DNA of 64,000 bases from Argentina anserina (GCF_933775445.1 NC_065875.1:22567555-22631554), one strand, 5' to 3'; counted from the first letter of the stretch, positions 1-13,351 are shown. Notes: generated by a model from the letters alone, not told the origin. Program-made: numbers and translations.

Positions 1-1105
1 TGGATAGTGTCGATCGATTCCGAGAAGTTTACTTCATATAGTCGCTTCATAATGTGATAGTTTTATTATAAACCTAATATAAATGTTATAATACATTAGT
101 CGACACTTCGGCGATCGACAACTCCAATTCAAAATATGGTCGATAGACACCAGTAGATGTGATTGGTATATATATTTAGGGAACCCGTAAAAATTTCGTC
201 CATTTTGGACATGATTTGACCGTTCGTACCAACGATCAACTAAAAAAGAGACGTTTTGACATATTTAAACCCCATTGAACGAGGCTTTGCCAAATATATT
301 TATTCAGTTCAACCGCACAAGATAGGTAATAAAAATTAGGTGATTTCATATATGCAAACGGCTTTCGGCATTCGCATATTTGTAATAGGTCCTCCCTTAT
401 GGCATATTAGTGGTGTTTTCGATTTATCGAAAATTCCGACGGTCAAACGAAATCCGAATTGGATGAAATTTTTACAGGGTCACTAAATATATATACCAAT
501 CACATCGGCTGGTATCGATCGATTCCAATAAGTTTCCTTCATATAGTCACTTCATAATGTGATAGTTTTATTATAAACCTAATATAAAGGTTATAATACA
601 TTAGTGGACACTTCGGCGATCGACAACTCCAGTTCGAAATATGGTCGATCGACACCAGTAAATGTGATCGGTATATATATTTAGGGAACCCGTAAACATT
701 TCGTCCGTTTTGGACATGGTTTGACCGTTTGTACCAACGGTCAACTAAAAAAGAGGCGTTTTGACATATTGAAACCCCATTGACCGGGACTTTTCCAAAT
801 AGATTTCTTCAGTTCAACCGCGCACGATAGGTAACAAAAATTAGGTGATTTCATATATGCAAACAGCTTTCGGCATTTGCATATTTGTAATAAGTCCTCC
901 CTTATGGCATATTAGTGGTGCTTTCGATTTACAGAAAATTCCGACGGCCAAACGAAGTCCGAATTGGATGAAATTTTTACAGGGTCACTAAATATATATA
1001 CCGATCATATCGACTGGTGTCGATCGATCCCGAGAAATTTCATTCATATATTTGCTTCATAATGCAATAGTTTTATTCTAAACCTAATAAAATATGTATG
1101 TATAA
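1..1105. repeat. 505-bp tandem repeat, about 2.2 copies
   Basis: The anchor cgatcgatt recurs at 11, 516 and (cgatcgatcc) 1021, so the period is 505 bp. Copies differ by scattered substitutions. Inside each unit two arms form an inverted repeat: 165-201 pairs with 461-497 in the first unit. The array is cut by the window start, so its full length is unknown. No coding potential is seen. It may be a satellite or a tandemly amplified palindromic transposon; I cannot tell which. Confidence 0.9.
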
Positions 1106-1300
1106 TATTTTATTTTTAGCGGGCTTTTATGGGTCGGGCCTTGCAGGCTTTTAGCGGGCCGGGTTTCACACATTTAATTTAAGCCCGGCCCTCTACCCAT
1201 GGAAGCGGACTTTGGCGGGCTTTCTCGCGGGCCAAGCCGGGTAAAACCCCGTCGGGCTTGCGGGCCTCCTCGGGCTTTTCGGATCCGCGGGCTAAATGAT
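1106..1300. repeat. GC-rich repeat-like segment (cgggc motifs)
   Basis: A short island of repeated gggcttt, cgggcc and gcccg words interrupts very AT-rich DNA directly after the 505-bp array. Such motifs are common in sub-terminal parts of plant hAT-type elements, but no paired terminal repeat or target duplication was found here, so the class is inference. Confidence 0.35.
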
Positions 1301-4129
1301 GAGGCCTACTTTTACTAGAATCAGAAGAGAAATGATGTACCGGCAGTGATATGATATTATTGAGAGTAAGATACCATAAGTTTTGCTAATGTTACTGAGT
1401 CACTAGAAGAGAGGTAATATACTAGTGGACCTCAGGTGTATATTTATTTATTTATTCAGAGAGTGAGGGGATCCACGTGTGACTTGTAGGTTGTGTGTTG
1501 AGGTCTTGCATTTGTTGTGAGTAATGAACGGTCTTGTGTGTGAAGTTTCGGGGTTATTATATTATTGTGGTGACTGCTCCTTGTCTTAAGATCGAAAGTG
1601 AAATGGATAATTCTCGTTAAAACTCACATTCGAATTACATTATTTATAACCTTAAATTGCATGCATCAATATTTCGTAATATAAAAAATTGAGAAAGTAA
1701 TTATAATCGATTATTTTATTTTAGTATGGATTTTTTGTCTACTCACTCTAACGTGTTTTTTTTATAAATATTTTCTCATGTGCCCTTTGTTTTTCAACCG
1801 CCCAGTTTGCAAGAAAATCTTGAGGAGGTCAAAGGTACCTGGAGTGAGGCATACTCATTCTTGTAGCTTATATCAGTTTAGTAGTTTTACTTTGCTCTGA
1901 TTAATTTGAATTTGTGATGGAGTTTGGTTTATATATTAGGGAGCACGTAGATTCCAAGTGTTGAGGTTGGATGTGTTAAAATAGAAGTGTCGTTTTTGTG
2001 CAAGAAGGGTTCGCTACTTTCAAAGGAGATTATGCCGAAATTTTGGTACGTCTCATTTAATAGTGGTTCCCGCATGACTTACCCTAGATATTAGGTTATA
2101 CCCGAATGAGGATGACCTGAATAAGTTCATGGTAAAACCCAAAGCCTACGTCGACAAGGATGCGCTGAAAAGCGATGAGCACAGGTGAATGGTTTGTCCT
2201 TCCAAAGTTAACATCTTTTAATGAGCATATTGACTTGTAATTAAGATTAAGCATTTGCCCTGGTCATATCAAAATGTCTGATTTTGATGATTTGGGTGGA
2301 GAAGGTGAAGTCCTTGATATTTGATTTTGATGGTTTAGCGGTGGCAAAGATGCCTATGGAGAGAATAGTCTGTTGGAAGAGAGTGGGAGATTTGGAGATT
2401 GGTTTTGATGGTGAAGAAGACGGAGACCAGAAAGTGAGGTTAAAGAGGACTTAGAGAATGTTAGTTTATGCCCATGTTGGTGACTGAGAGAGTGTGGTCA
2501 CTTTGGTGGCATGCTCATGATGAATATGAGAATTTTCAGTTTAAGATAGATGATGATGATATGGACATAACTACTTGAGTTGGCATAAAAAAGATTCCAG
2601 GTTAGCAAAGTGACGGCATAACTAAACAAACAATTAACGGTTGGACCAAATTGTGTAATGTTGAATTATACAAAAAGTGACTAGTTGAAATTAAAAGTAC
2701 TGAGGAGTAAACTGTCGATACCCTCAAACTACAGAGTAACCAATATTTTGTGATTCAAAATAAATGTTCTTAAAATTTTCAACTTCCACTTAATGATTGG
2801 GAGTTGGAAGCTACAGAAGGTGGATAAATGCTTCACAACAGCTGTAAGATTACTGGTATCATCCTTAATAAGTTAACATTACAGATTATATGAAAAAGGA
2901 AAGGGTATAAAACCCCAGGTTTGAGATTAGGGTCCTGGATAGATGAAGTTCAAGTTTGTGATGATATATAGGCAGCTTCTATTGGTTGCTTGTATCAATA
3001 GTAACACGTACCAGGAGAAGGAATTCTGCAGTATTTCATACTATAATTCTAAAGGAGAATTTAACAACAATTTCTTCACTTTATAAAGGATTATCCTCAT
3101 ATCATGACTGAAATATTGAAATATTTCCTAACTCTTTAATGAATTCATTTCATCCTTAAGAGATGTTTATGAATTGATCAGATAAGAGGAAGCGTTCAAG
3201 GTGGGAAGGGGGGGGGGGGGACCTGCTCAAAGGACTGAATAGATTCAAATGGATTTTAGGGCAATGATATCACATAAGAATCAATTACCGGAAGCTAAGA
3301 GATTTCCATTTTAAGTCGAGGGTTCCATCAGATGATGTTGCCACCTTTCCTATTTTTGATTGTGAAGAAAGCTGAAGATTAATATGAACCAGGATAATTC
3401 CACTCTATTTGTTCAGCTCCTGCAATTATTGAGACTAAGATATGAAGAACTGAAATCAGTCGTAAACCACAATGGATTCACGCGTGTTCTAAGTGGTGAC
3501 CCATGCCAGCTCTAATGGAGAACTGTGGTTGAGAAAGAGAGAGTACGTTGTACTATGTCTGTGCCACTATGATGATGATCATGCATTTTCAATCATTGAC
3601 ACTATAATTGGACTACTAGTGTGCTCATAGTCTCTTATATTTATGTTATTAGTGTTTTTATAAATTTGTGTTTGTGTCCAATAGAGAAGAAAAAAAAACT
3701 AAAATGAGTTAACAAAGATTAAATGACAATTATAAACTTCATTATCAGAATCTGTATGTGCAGAACATCTAACTTTGCCGACCTCCTGAGAGAGTTATGA
3801 ATCGAATTAGACCATGAGCCTTATATCATTAGAAAGATGCAGAAGTCTATTTTATGTAGGATTTTACGAATCTTGATTTTGATACTCTAAGAGGAAGTTA
3901 TAATCGTTTGAATGACGAGATGTCAGAGATGAAACATGTCCGGGTTCATTAGTATTCATGGATAGTTATTTCATGGCACAAGTGCATTCAATTTCAATAC
4001 ATCAAGGTCAATGATTCAGATGAAGATGCAAATAGTACATGGATTCCTACTTTTACAAGAGATATTTCAAGGTTTTCCCGTTTCATATCAAGTAAGGAAT
4101 CTGAAACCCAAGTCTTAGAAGAAAACTGA
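1301..4129. other. Non-genic, probably old repeat sequence
   Basis: No open frame with recognisable protein similarity is seen on either strand. There is a G homopolymer near 3210-3221. The texture (many short broken frames, moderate GC compared with flanks) suggests decayed retroelement sequence, but no domain could be named. Confidence 0.4.
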
Positions 4130-5060
4130 AGTCAAAGATAACTAAGAATCTTCTCTATATAAGGGAGCACGAACTTCATATGAGAGGAAGGTCTCCGGAG
4201 TACAATGTAGACTCTAAAGGAGCAGACCCTCCATTCATCTTCACTATTCCATTATTTTATGTTTTTGTTATGTTTTCCTTAATTATAGTTTGTTAAATAT
4301 TTTTCTAGGGTTAGGATAATGTCATTTCAAGATTATTTATATAGTTTGATGTTTTATTGATGAATTTATAATTTCTTTTTGATGAATGCTTGATTACTAT
4401 TTAAATTGATGTTTTATGTTTAAGTTATCTGATTGATAAACTTAGGGCTTTGTATATAATAATTCGAAAATAAATTTTGAAATAAAGATGGAATATAATT
4501 TATGAAACTTCTTGTGATTAAGTGTGGTGAATTACATTGTTTTTTAAGGGTTAAATTACATTGTTACTCGAGAGAGAATGATGATTTTCTTGATTTTCTT
4601 GATTTTCTTGTTTTCTAGAGCGTAATGAGTCCTACATGTTAAATTTATACTTGAGAAAGATAGACAGCATAACTAACATATACGACATTTACTCGAGAGG
4701 GAGAGCATCATACATTTAAGGAAAATTATGGTCTATAGTACCTGAGAATGACATAGATACGAGAATTGTCATCAAGAGAGACAAAAGAATCCACTAGTTG
4801 TATTGATATATAAATATGATTGTTTGTGGTTGATTCTTATACCTTAGGTTTTATCTTGTTTGTTTCTTCCTTTAATCTTATCTCATTTGTCATTTGAAAA
4901 TATTAAAACCATATCTTGATTGTTTTTGTGTTCTTAGTAAATTAATTAAGTTAGGATCAAATCGATTCTCATTTGGAATGACCTCGTATTTGCTCACTAT
5001 ATTAACGACCGTGTGTTTGCAAGTTACAATTAAAATTTCACAACAAGTACAAAGTTTGAA
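4130..5060 (+). mobile_element. LTR-like relic of an Athila/Tat-type gypsy element
   Basis: A TATA-like ctatataag near 4155, a long T/A-rich leader and the closing stretch around 4960-5046 (ggaatgacct..., then ...cacaacaagt) resemble the 3' part of LTRs of plant Athila/Tat elements. No second LTR, primer-binding site or polyprotein was found beside it. Boundaries are approximate. Recognition is by sequence style only. Confidence 0.3.
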
Positions 5061-5749
5061 CGATGCAATCAGTTGGTTAGTCTCTGATGAACATCAGTAA
5101 ATACACGGGTCATCTATCACATGCTACATCATGATGAATATATAAGCTATAGATAAACGTATCGATCATCCGGAGAAATTGCTAGTTTTCGATTCTATTC
5201 AAGTATTCAACGAAGATAATAGCATGAATACCACCTCATTACTCGTCGTGATTATCGTTAAGATGGTGATTGAAAGGCAATTATGTCATTCAGAAAGCTA
5301 TATATATGTTTTGGGAGGACTGAGTTCTTCTGAGACTTGTACATTTCAAGTTTTGTTTTGTTGCAAGCTCGGATCCTTTATATTGTTTGTAAAGCTGTAC
5401 TACAATGTTTAGGTCACAAAATTCAACTTCCTTTTAAGTTGTCCATATTGTGTATATGCAATGTACGCACAGACTTTTCTGCAGGCATTTGTTTCGTCCA
5501 AGTTCATTGAAATATCAAACATCTCGAATACGTAATTGAATTGCAGCTCGTACACACAACTTCATGCATGATTTACACATGTTATATATGTTTATATATT
5601 CTTTAGCTTAGAACGAAGATTTGATGCTGATATATTATGGCTAGGGTAGCTTGCAGCTTCTACTTTTGGAACAAATCCCTCAATTAAAGCCTACTGCAGG
5701 ACCTAGGAATGGAATATCCAGTGATCGAGCACAAACTTAGTTTCTCACT

Positions 5750-5787
<38 letters not shown>

Positions 5788-6456
5788 CAATGATCAAAGC
5801 CCAACTCTCTGCTTTGTACTCTTTGGACTTTGAAGGCCTTTCAAGGCCCAAGCCCTAGAAGTTTGTACAATGTAGTCCCCGGACATGACTCCCGTAGCAT
5901 TTGTGCTCAGCTTTATTTTGTTCTTCAATTACAGACTTTTAATAGTTAAATGGCTGAGTCGTTTCTTAGAAAATAAAAGTACGTAATTTTGATACAAAAT
6001 AGAACAGCGAAGATTATTATAATGAAATATCAGGCAAACAGTTTTTTTGTTTTTTTATGGCAAACCAATAAGTTTTATAGAAATTTTATGAGGTCGGAAT
6101 AACCAATACATACTCATCTGCTATCTGCTTTGTCAAAACATCAGACAAGAGGTTATGACTCTAACTTAAAACTAGCATGCAGTAGAAAACTATTTTTTTT
6201 GTAATAAGCTCAAAATTAAAAAAAGAAAAAAGTTAGCCTATTTTATGACTAATATGAGCATAACAATAAACAACATATTAAACTAAACGAAAATAATATT
6301 GAATTTAGACCCATGCTCCAAAGCCCAAACCTAAAACTTATCTTGTGAAACCCTAGGAAGGGATTGTAGATTGGCCGCTGTCAACCCTAGTCGCAACCAA
6401 GCATCCCCCATCGCTAGCCGATGAAGCAAACTTGCGTTGATGAGAGCTTCTAAGCT
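5061..6456. other. Intergenic, with an (AT)n microsatellite at 5752-5784
   Basis: Apart from the dinucleotide run, nothing convincing is seen. Short open frames at 5179-5412 and elsewhere have no recognisable domain and no coding-like composition. Confidence 0.5.
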
Positions 6457-6999
6457 TTACATGAATCGATATCTATCATGTCTGAGAAGATCTAGATGCA
6501 GCCTTAAACACATGTTGATGCTAAGAAGTGTGGAGGTATTACTCAATCTAATCTCCCCACCACCACCACCACCATAGAGCAAATCATGATCGTTCCTCAT
6601 GGCAGCATCGTGAATCCACCTTGGGTAAAATCGAGTAAGAGAAGAGTATGGATCAATAGAAAGAATGAGCAACTCACCTGAATCATCACACCGTTTCGAA
6701 GCATGACAACTCAAAATAGTATCACTTGCAGACCAGCAACCATGGAGATGAATGATCTGCTGATAGTAAATAGATAGAGAGAGGGGACGAAACCCTTCTA
6801 ATAAACAGGATTGGGGGCCATAAGATAACCATACTAGGGTTATCACGAAGAGTGCTGATAGTAAAGATGTGGAGACTGGCATAATTAGAGTTTTCTCTAA
6901 CTCATAGAAAGATGGGTTCCCCTTAAGAAAAATGTTATTAATTTTTGGCAAACAGCTTAGAACCACCTCTATTCGAAATGTTGACAATCCAAATAACAT
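6457..6999 (-). CDS. Unrecognised 180-codon open frame, doubtful gene
   Basis: The frame begins at a true ATG (complement of 6997-6999) and runs 180 codons, long for this AT-rich background. The translation has a hydrophobic stretch near residues 40-60, a run of six glycines encoded by a (CCA)-type repeat near 6556-6573, and a Leu/Arg/His-rich tail. I do not recognise a domain. The polyglycine comes from simple sequence, which helps keep the frame open by chance. It could be an exon of a broken gene or a chance frame. Confidence 0.18.
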   Translation of the reverse strand: MLFGLSTFRIEVVLSCLPKINNIFLKGNPSFYELEKTLIMPVSTSLLSALFVITLVWLSYGPQSCLLEGFRPLSLSIYYQQIIHLHGCWSASDTILSCHASKRCDDSGELLILSIDPYSSLTRFYPRWIHDAAMRNDHDLLYGGGGGGEIRLSNTSTLLSINMCLRLHLDLLRHDRYRFM

Positions 7000-7659
7000 A
7001 GAAACATAGAGTTTTGAATCTTAGAGCCTGATTTAACTCAAAATGAGTTGGCTACAAGGGAAATATGGATTGAGGTTAGCTAGCTATGCCTTAATTTACA
7101 AGGCATTGAGCATGTAGAAGGTGGGATTAACTCCTACAAGTCTCTTGTCACATCTTCAATTTTTCGTTGTTTTTGCCACAATTGCGTGATTGGCAAGTGA
7201 GAGTTAATAAAATAATTTTTTATCGTAGTATGGAGTGAACTAGAATTTGGCACCAAACAAGTAGGCGGATCATCATTTAGACTCTGAGTTTGACTGCAAT
7301 GTTTTGAAAGACACTAATTCTTAACCAAAGAAGTAGGCAGATCATCATTTAGACTTTGAATTTGACTGCAATGTTTTGAAAGACACTAATTCTTAATATT
7401 ATTATTTATTGTATAAGAAGACGGATTCTAAGTTGAAATCCTGCCACGTTAACATAACTTAAGTATGTATTAAAGATCATGCAATATTTTTTTTTGTCAA
7501 AGACAAAAATCACATATACATTCACGCAACAATACAGTAACATTTAAGACTTCGCTTACACATCTTGAAAATCCAAATGATAGTTAATCAAACCCTAAAC
7601 AAAGGTCAATGATATTTTATGACCTAAAATACACATCTAAAAATTGAAATCACAATAAT
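7000..7659. repeat. Intergenic with a 72-bp direct repeat (about 7261-7400)
   Basis: The segment starting gtaggcggatcatcatttag at 7261 is repeated almost exactly from 7333 (gtaggcagatcatcatttag), a tandem duplication of period 72. Nothing else is recognisable in the interval. Confidence 0.75.
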
Positions 7660-7668
7660 ATAAAATCG

Positions 7669-9479
7669 GGATTAGGATCTTCTTCTTACCTGAAGTTTAT
7701 CCTTAGTTGTCCTCAGTTTTCAATCCTAACCATTCACACGAAATCCAAAGGCTATTGTGATGACAGCTCAGCAAAAGTCAAGAAATCTCCATTGATCACC
7801 GAGTTCAAGACAAACACCGTTTAATTAATGTACAATACTAACTAACAAAAAAACAGCAACCAAACATCTCTCTCTTCGCTCTCTCTCTCTCTCTCTCTCT
7901 CTTTGTATTTCTTATCTCCCCTTTTGATTTACCAGAGTGTATTCCATACTCTAGCGGAGTATGGCCACTATCATAAACTAACAGAGCGTGGGAAGCACGC
8001 GTCGTTTACATTCATTGTGAAGAAACCACGCGCAGTTTTTCTCCATCCTGTGTCTACTGTATGCTCTTCTCAAATCTCAATGACTAGAATATCATATCAA
8101 AACCCAATCACCCTTAGGAACAAAACTGATTTATCCTAGTTCTAGACATCAAACATGGAGAGAGAATCAAACTCATAAATTAAAGAAACCAATAGATTAG
8201 TGGAAGTTATTAATTCCATAGAATCCAAGTAGGCATCAGCAACACAAGAACTAGATCGAAGGGCACAAACCTCCTTCTTTCGGAAGCACGATGGGGCAAG
8301 GGCGACGGAGGTGATTCTCATTCATGAGATGACTATTCATTCCGGCGGCGATGGAGGTGTTGGACAAAACCTTTGAATTCACGTGACTAGAGTAGATCTC
8401 ACAAGAACGAACCATTTGTCGGAAAAAAAAGAGACTGAATCAAAAGGTTAGATCTTCAAAATCCTTCTCCCTTTGAAAAACCTCCCAAAATCTAACCCAA
8501 AATTTCAGCCATCGAGGAATTCAATTCAAAAATCTGAGTTAACTATGTTGGTTTTTCCGTTCTTTGTTAAACCCTCACTTGCCTGACTTAACAGCAACTA
8601 ACGCCCACTTCAATAAGTTGATCCACGTGTACAAATAGACGGTCCAGATTGACTCGTGTGCGTACTCGTAGGTGCGTTGAATCTGTTTCCTTGATTTATT
8701 GAGCATGTGTATCCTGGATTCCCTTCATATCAATCTATCATCCATCATTCTTTAATATGAAACTCAATAAATTATTCTGGGTATTTATTCATGTTTGGGT
8801 TGAAGAGGTTTGATTTAGTTTTTTATATGACTTAGAGAGATTCAGCTACGATGGATCTAGCAACAGTTGATGTTAAAAACAAAAAACAAACAAAAAGGGA
8901 GATATATAGATGAGAACAAAACAAGAATATCTATTGATCCTATATTGTTGCAGAGAAACAAAAAGGGAATTAATTGAGGGAAATGATCCAAACAAAGCAA
9001 CAAAAAGTGGGAGTCCTTAAAAGCTTCAGGTTAAACCCAGCTCCCATCTTTGTTATGGAAATGGAGAAAGATTCAAGTGGTATTTCCATCAAGTTATAGA
9101 GAAATGATGGAGGCATGGAGAAATAGTGCAATATACAATAGTTGGTGAAACTTTCAAGTTTCAAGTGATAGTAGGATTTATCTCGTGAGATGGAAATCAT
9201 ATAATTCTGAGTTTGTCCCTCAATCAAAGCTCTAAATAGAGAATATATATTTAACTTAATTCATTTTCAGGGAAGAGCAAAGAATGAGGGTCGTCAACGA
9301 CGAGATGAGCACCTTAGTTGGAAGTGGAGATTTTAGTGAGTTTTAATAATTTTTAGTGGGAATTTAATGACTTTTGTTGAGGTGTCATCATAATAGCCTT
9401 TGGATATCGTGTGAACGGTTGTGATTGAAAACTTAGGACAACTAAGGACGAACTTCAGCTAAGGAGAGTATCCTAATCC
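7669..9479. mobile_element. Mutator-like element (non-autonomous), 1811 bp
   Basis: Terminal inverted repeats begin ggattaggat at 7669 and end atcctaatcc at 9479; similarity between the arms continues for about 100-150 bp (7669-7790 against 9360-9479). A perfect 9-bp target duplication ataaaatcg flanks it at 7660-7668 and 9480-9488, the length typical of Mutator-like elements. No transposase is seen. The interior holds a (CT)n run near 7870-7901 and a GC-richer piece at 8270-8480 that could be captured host sequence. Open frames at 7903-8139 and 8970-9227 have no recognised domain. Confidence 0.88.
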
Positions 9480-9488
9480 ATAAAATCG

Positions 9489-10647
9489 ATCGAAGGCTAA
9501 ACAAACATTGGTAAGCTGAAAATTTGTGATGTGTACGTCAAGTTGTACCATCATAAGGAAAGAAAATCCATCCGTCATTCTAGATTATCTCTAGCTTAAA
9601 TAGCAACATGATCAGTATACGTGTACACCCTAACTACTCATTTGTTCCAAAACATTAAAGGCATACATTTAGTTTGGTACACAATGTATCTAAATTCAAA
9701 ATCTGGTAGCTTAGCTACACTAGGTTACAAAGTTTTAGAAAGTTAATGTGGAATTGTGGATGATATGGATCGAGACGTCCTGAAGAAGAATCAAAAGCCA
9801 ACCCTCATTATGGTGAAGATTTTGTTCCAACGCAAAAATCCAAGCAAAGACATTTTTCATTTGGGTTTTTTGAGGGGGATGGAGCCTAACAGCTAGGGTT
9901 TTTGGAACAGTTGTCAATGGATCGGTATGGGTTTTCAAGATCTATTAGATTGAGAAGTAGAACTCCATTTTTGGAAAGTTTATAGTCAACATTGTTATGA
10001 ACTCCAGAGAGTATGAGCACTCCAATTGCAGCCATTCTTGTATATTTGGTTTAACAACCTTCGATTGAAAGGAGGTGAAGTCTTGAGCCTATGTATGCGA
10101 TTTGTAGTAAGATCATAATCATCATTATCCATACAAAAGGATGCATGCTACCACATAAGCTAAAGGAAAATAAATTAACCAGAACCCATTGTCATCTTAA
10201 CTTCGAAGTGATTAAGTTTACTTGTGATAGTTTTACTAATTAAGATCGATCATGAGATATGACTGAGGTTACTTGATCAAGCTACATCAATGAGGAAACG
10301 AATTAGAGGTTAATCTCTCGAACTTAACGTAGCATATATATCAGCTCATAGAGACTGATATATGAGCCTATATATATCAGAATTGTGATCCTTTTCGTCC
10401 TTTTTGTGCTTAATCCAAAACGCGTTTGGTGCATGGTACCACTCCAAACTGATATAAAAATTAATACATAATAATAGTAATAATTGGGATATACGAAGTC
10501 AACTTAACTGAAATTAGAATGCCTACATTATGCTCATGTACTTAAGTTTACCAGGGGCATGCAAAACCTCAATACATATTATTTTTTTGCAAGACATCCC
10601 ACATTACTACTCCATCGCCAAGTGAGCAGCTCAATCAATTGATTAAC
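9489..10647. other. Intergenic, upstream region of the bHLH gene
   Basis: No gene recognised. A 67-codon minus-strand frame (9735-9938) has no identifiable domain. The last few hundred bases probably hold the promoter and 5' untranslated region of the bHLH gene at 10648, but no clear TATA box could be fixed. Confidence 0.5.
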
Positions 10648-11934
10648 ATGGAACTGATAGACGGTCTGTGTGAGTTGGAGAGTCTCGGCGCCAATCATCA
10701 TCATGGGATCATCGCTCTCTCCACTGACAGCTTTACTCCTCATCATCACGATCAGCAACAACCTCAAGTCCCTGCAGCTATGAACTTCAACACATATCAT
10801 GGTCCTGATATTCACAGGTTCTCTAATTCTCATGATCGATATGATCATCATCATGTCCTTATCGCTCAATCAACAGCAACAGATTTCGGCGAACAAGGGG
10901 AAAAGGAAAAGGTAATTGTGGTTAATTTGTGGATATATATATATATATATATATATACTGATTTAATTGGTCGGGTATATTTTCATGGATTTCGAGATTG
11001 GTTTTCTGGTATCTTAACTGGTTTTCTTTTGTTGTTGGCATCTCATTTGAAACTACTTAATTGGCAGCCATTGGGAGGAAGAAAGAGGAAGAGAAACAAT
11101 ACTGCTGACAAAGATATGAGCAAACTAAAAGAGGTCATTCATGTGAGAGCTAAGCGAGGTCAAGCTACTGATAGCCACAGTTTGGCAGAAAGGGTATTCT
11201 GTGCTCTACATCCAAGCAGTAATTCAATATATTCTTCTCATGTTGTTTCAAACTACTAATGTTCAACTTGATGTCGCATATAGGTAAGAAGAGAAAAAAT
11301 AAATGAGAGACTGAGATGCCTGCAAAATCTTGTTCCAGGGTGCTATAAGGTAAAGACCATGTCATCTTGAGAAGTAATTATTAGTGAATGTTGAGGTATT
11401 AAATAGGACTACCACGTGTTGTTCGTTAGTCGGGTGTTCATAGTTTTATTCATTTGCAGACAATGGGAATGGCTGTTATGTTGGATGTGGTAATCAGTTA
11501 CGTTCAGTCGCTGCAAAATCAAATTGAGGTACTAATTGCTTTATTATCAAACAAAAGTGATCGTGATTAATTTCTCATATACGTACTAATTAAGCTGAGC
11601 ATTTTATTTGGTGTTTCCAAGTTTCTCTCTATGAAACTTTCTGCAGCAAGCGCGTATTATGATTTCAATTCACCAGGTCATGCAGACCCAGTTGACACAA
11701 TGCAGGTGCCTGATCAATCCAGATCAATTTTCATGGTTTTAGGCTTTTCTTTCGATTTAAATAAATTAAAGCGGGACACCATGCATACAAAAACAACAAA
11801 TAATATGAAATTTATGGAGATTAATATTGCAGGGGACAAATGCATATGAAGTACAAGAGAATATGGAGAGATCGGAGCAAGGGTATGGAGGAGGACTTTC
11901 TTTTAGCCAATCAACAGCACCATGGCCTCTTTGA
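10648..11934 (+). CDS. bHLH transcription factor, HBI1/BEE/CIB type, 236 aa, six exons
   Basis: Exons are 10648-10911, 11068-11193, 11284-11349, 11460-11528, 11622-11705 and 11833-11934; all introns are GT-AG and the joined frame is open for 236 codons. An upstream in-frame TTG at 10639 is ignored in favour of ATG 10648. The N-terminus is His/Gln-rich. A basic KRKR patch begins exon 2, followed by the bHLH: basic region with His-Ser-Leu-Ala-Glu-Arg-Val-Arg-Arg, carrying the His/Glu/Arg set for E-box/G-box binding, helix 1 across exon 3 (NERLRCLQNLVPGC), and helix 2 in exon 4 (MGMAVMLDVV, then YVQSLQNQIEFLSMKLSAA). This exon pattern and the YVQSLQNQIEFLSMKL helix are typical of the plant subfamily that promotes growth in brassinosteroid, gibberellin and light responses. 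The protein should act in the nucleus as a dimer. Intron 1 contains a (TA)n microsatellite near 10932-10956. Its exact orthology (HBI1, BEE2 or BEE3) is not decided. Confidence 0.93.
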
Positions 11935-13082
11935 AGCCAACTTTCAGTTCCCATTACGTTAATGAAGCTAGCACTACAGTGTCATCTCCATTCGTACTCC
12001 AATAAAAATGTCCTCTTTCATGCCTAATTAGTATATATGTATGTGCAAGACGAATCTGTAGCTTGTTCCATAGTACGTACCTATACATTATGAAATATCA
12101 TAGTAATTAGTATAAGATAAGCTTGAAGACTATCGTCAGTACGTGTTATATATGAAGCCAAGGTTCCAAGTCGTATATTGGTATATAATTAAGTTATTTT
12201 CAACTATTTAGGTGATCGACGTACTGATCGAGTAGGTAGAACAGGAAACTGAGTAATTAACTGATAATTAATTAGAGGAGATTTTGGTCTTGTGCATATC
12301 TTATGTATGATCGACAATCCATACCGAAATGTTGATAAAGCTAGCTAGGAACAGGTACGTTGCATCGTTAATAAGGAAATAAGGGTTGGAGGGACCCTGG
12401 TTTATATGTATCTAGCTAGACCATGAAGACAGCTTCACTTGAAATTTGAAATAAAACAGTGTGGGTTTCGTTTGATTATACCCTTATAATTAAGGTCCTT
12501 CATAGGTCACAAAAAATTAAAGAACTGGCCTTCGTGAACTATCTAAATTAGAATGTTGCGATCATACTGTGGGTACGTGCGTCTTACATTATGAGTTTTG
12601 CTTCTACTACTTTTTGGGGAGGGGGAACATTTCCTATCTTCATACCAACAGTAGGTTATGGGCAAAGTTGAGCTAGCCCGTTCAGCCGCTCTAGTCGAGT
12701 TTGGGAGAAAGTCATTAGTATCTAGTACACCCACCAAATCTCAAACTAAACTCCAAGAGATCTACGAAGCTTTAGATGAAAGCACGTATATGTATCCTGC
12801 AACTGTGTGGGGATTTGAAGGATCTCGATTTCTTCTCCATCTTGTCGCCTCTATTTCATTTCTTATCTTGTGAAGTTCTATAGAAACAAACATGTTATGG
12901 TGAAGCAAATCGTGTTGCCTGGCACACCTTAAAGTTTATACGTGACACTGATGTTATTATTCGATATTCATTCTTTGGAGATTATTGTACGTACTGTATT
13001 TTTCTTTCTTTGAAAACCGACGGTGTCAATCAATTAATGAGGTGAAGTTCTACATTCCCGACGTACAATTATCATAATAGAG
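11935..13082. other. Intergenic, 3' side of the bHLH gene
   Basis: The first couple of hundred bases are probably 3' untranslated region. A 71-codon frame at 12658-12873 begins with a TTG or internal ATG and has no recognised domain. No repeat with defined ends is seen. Confidence 0.45.
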
Positions 13083-13351
13083 TAGTGCCAGAGAGTCATA
13101 ATATAACGTCAAATTCGGTACCGCAATCCTACATGTCACGTCATATTGCCATATCAACAATTAAAATTATATAAAAATGTGATTGTAAATAAAAATATAA
13201 TTATATCCTTGTTAATCCAACAGTTCTAAATTATTATAAAAAAAATTATTCTTTTTATCATTTCTTCTTTTTCATCACAATAATACTTCTAAAATATAAT
13301 TTTAAAAATTGAAATTTACGAAAATATGCTTGAAATATGTGTGTGCACGCA

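Noticed and set aside
1..1105. Possible CRISPR-like or regulatory array
   Set aside because: The period is 505 bp, the window is a plant nuclear sequence, and there are no short repeats with unique spacers.
10579..10869. Minus-strand frame of 96 codons over bHLH exon 1
   Set aside because: Antisense to an exon that splices correctly into a bHLH protein.
12543..12873. Open frames of 64-71 codons on both strands
   Set aside because: No domain, no splice context and non-ATG start in one case; probably chance.
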